Of a DNA stretch of 27,899 bases, positions 24,455-27,899 are shown one piece after another. The translations under genes were made by a program, and so were the position numbers. Below the pieces are notes generated by a model. The model was not told the DNA's origin. It saw only the letters and a list, made by a program, of their open reading frames with translations, and made no database searches. The DNA lies in NCBI GenBank assembly GCA_900546675.1, contig URDQ01000019.1, positions 1 through 27,899 on the forward strand, read 5' to 3'. This DNA is from an uncultured Porphyromonas sp. GTDB lineage: Bacteria > Bacteroidota > Bacteroidia > Bacteroidales > Porphyromonadaceae. Positions within the stretch are counted from its first letter, which is position 1, and each line of letters opens with the position of its first letter.

Positions 24455-26335
24455 CTACTTCATCTTGCGATACTTCGCTAGGAGTGCAGCCCGCTGCTCA
24501 GAAGTCGCTTGTCTAGCGTCCTTTATTTCGGCAGGGCCAGTCCATGTTCCCTTGATATTGTTGCCAGCATCGTCCTGAGCATCGACCACTATGGTGTAGT
24601 CACTACCAGCCTGCTGCACGGTAATAGCGCCCTTGTCCAGCGGAGCGTAGAAGGTGGAGTTACCCTCATCATCAGCCTTAGATGTATCGCCAAACCAGCT
24701 ATAGATAAAGTCATGTGACCCAAAGGTCATCGCTCCTGGGAATGCCTTAAAGGGAGCTACTCCCCAGGCGATCTGATAGGTGCTAGGCAGTAACTTCATC
24801 CCAGCCGCTAGAGGCGTAACTAGTTCCGTGGTAATCATCTCTCCACCCTTCTCAGAGGCTAGTACGAGCATCCACTCGTTGAAACGTGGATCGAGGTAGT
24901 TACCTAGGAAGTATGCAATCAGCTTGGCGTCTGTCGGGTAAGAGATCTGATGATCCTCTTTCAGTTGGCTCCAAGGTCTCTTAGGCATTGTCTTGTCATT
25001 GTCGTTGAAGTTGCCCATCGTCATAGGTGCGTCAAAGGAACCCTTGATCGACTGTCCCTCAGGTGTCTTAAAGTCAAAAGCAATCTTGTAGCTATCGCCC
25101 TTATCCTCGACCGTCATCGTACCAGAGGTAAAGTAGCCAATCTTACCGACACCCGTCTCGGGATCTATGTACTTTAGGAAAGAGCCCACGGCCAGCTTGG
25201 TACCAAAGAGTGGGATTAGCTCACCACGCTTGATCGTCATCGGTAGACAGTCAAAAGACTTGACATTACGTCCGTCCACCTTATAGGTACCCGCCTCGAT
25301 ACGTATGTTGGGGTCGTTGTAGTCTGCGACCTTGTGCATAAAGCCATCTAAGCTCAGCTGATATCCCGACAGGAGCTGACCTCGTCTAGTCTTACCAGCG
25401 AAAAAGTCTATGTGATAGTTGTCACTATGTGGTGCAAACCAGTTACCATAGTATCGAGCCTGAGCTGTAGTGAAGGTAACATTCTGCGGCTCTTCAAAAG
25501 GTTCAAAGGAAGACTCCCCAACGAGTGGAAAGTCTATGCTACCCTCATAGTATGCCCATATTGGACGTCCTGAGCCGTCAGTCAGTCTGATCGTTATCTG
25601 ATACTTATTGTCTGTATTCAGTACCTCTACGGCACCAGAGGAAAAGGGTAGAGCCTGAGCCTCACCTCGCTCATTGACAAAGTAAACGGCCGACTGCCCC
25701 GACTCTATCTCGAAGGGGTTCTTTTCGCCCAGCGTGTAGATCCCTTCAGGTAGCGAAGGTGACTTAGGCTTCTCATCCTTGACATTGTAGAGAGACAGGA
25801 CTATCTGCACATCGCCTGGATTGACTGGGTTCCCTGCTTGATTGGGGTCAGCATTAGATAGGTTAACGACATAGTTGGCAGTCTCGTCATCCTCTACAGA
25901 GTAGTAAGAGGCGAGTACTCTGTCTAGGAGTATCTGTGACTGTGACTGTCCCTGCTCACTCGTCTTCATTTGGAGAGGTGTAGCTGCAATCAGGCCCTTC
26001 TTGCTCTGCGCTACGACGTAGACCACATACTCGGTATCGCCCTTTAGGTTTTCCTCTTTGATGGTCTTCTCTTTATTAGCTTCGATCTGCTTACCCTTAG
26101 CCATGACCTCGTTATCCTTAGGCTTTGTAGCTGTAGCCTCTTGGCAGATGTATGCAACACGCTCTACAGCCTCCGAAGAGACCTTGAAGGTGACTGCATC
26201 TGCCGTCGCTTCGACAGCTATCGCACGAAGGGATGGTTCTGGCTCTAGGACTGTCTCACTCTTGTGACAGCTAGAGAGCGCAAAGAACGATAAGACTAGG
26301 AGAGCGAGTAGCTCCCTCACGATTGATTTTCTCAT
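24455..26335 (-). CDS. Lipoprotein with an FN3-like domain and three repeated beta domains
   Basis: A 626-residue protein; no named family is recognised. The ATG at 26335 begins a lipoprotein signal (MRKSIVRELLALLVLSFFALSSC) with Cys23. A start at 26371 would lie inside the preceding gene and was rejected. Residues about 33-127 resemble a fibronectin type III domain (AVTFKVSSEAVERVAY...DTEYVVYVVAQSKKG). Three related units follow at about 138-269, 290-438 and 470-605. Each has an aromatic start strand, a 'LP.GTY' turn, a FYAP- or YF-type strand, a 'G.I/V.V...G..Y.I..D..D..G..IKG.W.G' block and a closing strand. The same unit occurs in the gene just upstream. A surface role, such as binding or adhesion, is inferred only from the signal and the architecture. 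The gene starts 16 bases after the upstream stop and is followed by a terminator. Confidence 0.72.
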   Translation of the reverse strand: MRKSIVRELLALLVLSFFALSSCHKSETVLEPEPSLRAIAVEATADAVTFKVSSEAVERVAYICQEATATKPKDNEVMAKGKQIEANKEKTIKEENLKGDTEYVVYVVAQSKKGLIAATPLQMKTSEQGQSQSQILLDRVLASYYSVEDDETANYVVNLSNADPNQAGNPVNPGDVQIVLSLYNVKDEKPKSPSLPEGIYTLGEKNPFEIESGQSAVYFVNERGEAQALPFSSGAVEVLNTDNKYQITIRLTDGSGRPIWAYYEGSIDFPLVGESSFEPFEEPQNVTFTTAQARYYGNWFAPHSDNYHIDFFAGKTRRGQLLSGYQLSLDGFMHKVADYNDPNIRIEAGTYKVDGRNVKSFDCLPMTIKRGELIPLFGTKLAVGSFLKYIDPETGVGKIGYFTSGTMTVEDKGDSYKIAFDFKTPEGQSIKGSFDAPMTMGNFNDNDKTMPKRPWSQLKEDHQISYPTDAKLIAYFLGNYLDPRFNEWMLVLASEKGGEMITTELVTPLAAGMKLLPSTYQIAWGVAPFKAFPGAMTFGSHDFIYSWFGDTSKADDEGNSTFYAPLDKGAITVQQAGSDYTIVVDAQDDAGNNIKGTWTGPAEIKDARQATSEQRAALLAKYRKMK

Positions 26336-26351
26336 TGTTGCTTCTGTATAG

Positions 26352-27650
26352 TTAGTTGTTTGTAAAGTCAATTGTACCCCTAAACTGGCTTATGTAGTGT
26401 ATCTGATCATCCTTGCCGATTAGGTCAAAGTCTATCGTATAGCCCCCCTCATCGATAGAGACCTGCACTTTAGAGCCTTCGGCAAATCGTACGTCCTTAT
26501 TCTTTGGAGCGTAAAACGAGATTGTACTCTTTGGTGAGATTGTCATCGGAGCAACCACCTCACTGTAAGTGTAGGTGCCAGGCTGTAGCGTCTTGTCCTC
26601 AGGCTGCCCGTGAAAGTCGATAGTCATCTCTTGATGCCAATTCGTATCGTTGAACTTAATCATACTCTCGCCTGCCTTGAGGTCGTCTGGGGTCAAGACA
26701 CGGGCTGCATCTGTGTCAAACTCGTACTCATCTTCCTTCTGCCCACCAATTAGGATACCATCCACCTTGCCCGTATAGGAGACTTGATACCTAGCACCAC
26801 TCTCCAGCTCCAACTCTGCCGTTATGGTGTATTGATTCTTCGCTATGCTCACCTTTGCTGACCCCGCTTTTGCGCGGATCATAGAGTAGTCGGTGCCTAT
26901 GAGTGCAGAGTAGTTAGAGATAGTACCCTCGGTACACTCTGTACTAAAGGTGTAGTCACCCTCTGGGAGCCACTTCTGAGCCTTGTGGTAAAAGTCTAAT
27001 CGGAGTGTCAACCCCTCAGCACTAACTAGCGAAACCATCGTATTAGTATCTCCCGTCAGCTGGGCAGAGGCAGAGACTGCTGTGAAGGTGGAGACCAGTA
27101 GCTCGCTCCACTTGAGCGTTGTGGTCAGCTCGCTAAGGTAGCTCTTGCCATTGTCCCCCTGCAGATCCATAGTCATAGTGTACTGATCACTTTCGCCAGC
27201 GACCACGACCACACGACCGCCCGTTAGGGCTACCGTCTCTGATGATCCACTACTTAGGTCCATCACTGTGAGCTGACTACAAGACCCACAGATACTATTC
27301 GCCTCCTTACGCTCATTGACCTCATAAGTGCCACTAGGCAACTTATCACTGGCTGGATCGGCATAAAAGTCTAAGGTCATCGTCTCACTCCATGTATCAT
27401 TGCTAAAGGAGATAAAGTAATGCCCTGGCTCTGTAGAGCGATCTGCCTGCACCTCCGCCTGTGTGAAGGTTAGGGTAGTAAACTCCTGTACGACAAACTT
27501 AAAGCTGTCTATCTTGCTAACGGGATAACGATGTGTCTTACCATCTTTAGTATGTATGACCATCTGCTGATCACTCTGTGCGAAGGTAGTGTGAGCTGTA
27601 GCTAGTGCTAGTAGCCCTAGGAGCATCACGAGGAGATAGTTTCGTCTCAT
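26352..27650 (-). CDS. Secreted protein with three repeated beta domains
   Basis: A 432-residue protein with a signal peptide (MRRNYLLVMLLGLLALATAHTTFAQ) and no lipobox. A short strand-rich segment (MVIHTKDGKTHRYPVSKIDSFKF), common near the N-terminus of Bacteroidota surface proteins, follows. Three related units lie at about 58-180, 188-298 and 316-430. They share patterns such as 'ISFSNDTW.ETMTLDFYADP....LPSGTYEV' and 'IKFNDTNWHQEMTIDFHGQPEDKTLQPGTYTY', ending in a GG.V.V...G..YT... block. No enzymatic motif and no type IX C-terminal domain were seen. The partner lipoprotein downstream has the same unit type, so the two may form one surface complex. It is first in the two-gene unit and has a good promoter. 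Confidence 0.72.
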   Translation of the reverse strand: MRRNYLLVMLLGLLALATAHTTFAQSDQQMVIHTKDGKTHRYPVSKIDSFKFVVQEFTTLTFTQAEVQADRSTEPGHYFISFSNDTWSETMTLDFYADPASDKLPSGTYEVNERKEANSICGSCSQLTVMDLSSGSSETVALTGGRVVVVAGESDQYTMTMDLQGDNGKSYLSELTTTLKWSELLVSTFTAVSASAQLTGDTNTMVSLVSAEGLTLRLDFYHKAQKWLPEGDYTFSTECTEGTISNYSALIGTDYSMIRAKAGSAKVSIAKNQYTITAELELESGARYQVSYTGKVDGILIGGQKEDEYEFDTDAARVLTPDDLKAGESMIKFNDTNWHQEMTIDFHGQPEDKTLQPGTYTYSEVVAPMTISPKSTISFYAPKNKDVRFAEGSKVQVSIDEGGYTIDFDLIGKDDQIHYISQFRGTIDFTNN

Positions 27651-27778
27651 AACTATATAGTGTTTGATCTGTTTTTTACTAAAGTGTGTCGCTCGAACCC
27701 TTGCGTAGCTTAGCTCACGCTACAACTATGGGAGGCTCTATTTTGCTTATGCAACAGTATATTTTCTTAAGCCTTTCC

Positions 27779-27810
27779 GCAAAGGTATGCAAAAATAAAA
27801 TAGTACACAA
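27779..27810 (-). promoter_or_regulatory. Promoter of the repeat-domain unit
   Basis: On the minus strand, TTG (27810-27808), a 20-base spacer and TACCTTTGC (27787-27779) match the Bacteroidota consensus exactly. The leader before the ATG at 27650 would be about 120 bases. A plus-strand open frame at 27686-27886 crosses this promoter and is not considered real. Confidence 0.78.
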
Positions 27811-27899
27811 GTGGTCTAATAAGAGCCCTAAACGTTTGACTAAAGCGCACATTCCAGTGTCAAGTGCAACACACTTACAAATGTAGGAAAAAAACTTCA

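Noticed and set aside
27686..27886. Plus-strand 66-codon open frame at the window end
   Set aside because: It runs through the strong minus-strand promoter at 27779-27810 and has no protein-like features.
1..27899. Mobile element, CRISPR array, prophage, tRNA or rRNA
   Set aside because: No transposase, integrase, regularly spaced repeats, phage genes or tRNA/rRNA genes other than tmRNA were seen.

Overview
The window looks like chromosomal DNA of a Bacteroidota species, most likely a Porphyromonas close to P. asaccharolytica or P. uenonis. This rests on -7 promoter boxes of the TAnnTTTG(C) type, almost no Shine-Dalgarno sequences, a tmRNA tag of the GENN.ALAA type, a PorU-type C25 peptidase, and many short-lipobox lipoproteins. 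The genus is inferred from recognition; no search was run.

Positions 1-5908, plus strand: a tmRNA gene (ssrA) with a structured leader and a strong terminator. It is followed by a tight four-gene operon, ftsK - lolA-like - panD - ffh, which mixes chromosome segregation, lipoprotein transport, pantothenate synthesis and protein targeting, and ends at a strong terminator. Positions 5909-9790, plus strand: three exported proteins. They are a lipoprotein with a FISUMP-like domain, a predicted beta-helical secreted protein with a short 'GIYIVNGEK' tail, and a secreted C1B cysteine peptidase. A 173-bp cluster of hairpins and CCACGTGG palindromes lies between the last two. Positions 9791-12945: two cell-wall enzymes, an M23/LysM endopeptidase and a PBP4-type D,D-carboxypeptidase, the latter with a stable hairpin just upstream.

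Positions 12946-19870, plus strand: a second operon, metG - DegT aminotransferase (WbpE-like) - Gfo/Idh/MocA dehydrogenase (WbpB-like) - 5'-nucleotidase lipoprotein - membrane-anchored DnaQ-fold protein with degraded catalytic motifs. Positions 19837-24220, minus strand: porU, the type IX secretion sortase, followed by a CcdA/ArsG-like membrane protein whose 3' end overlaps the DnaQ-like gene. Positions 24303-27787, minus strand: a two-gene unit encoding a secreted protein and a lipoprotein, each built from three copies of a similar beta-rich domain. It has a good promoter and its own terminator.

The most interesting theme is cell-surface assembly. In P. gingivalis, PorU cleaves the C-terminal signal of type IX cargo and joins the cargo to A-LPS through a sugar made by the Wbp pathway. 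Here two Wbp-like genes lie about 3.4 kb from porU. No clearly new defence or mobile system, IS element, CRISPR array or prophage was found. The best candidates for undescribed biology are the two-gene repeat-domain surface unit, the palindrome cluster at 8157-8329, the degenerate membrane-anchored exonuclease fold, and the leader structures upstream of ssrA and the PBP4 gene.
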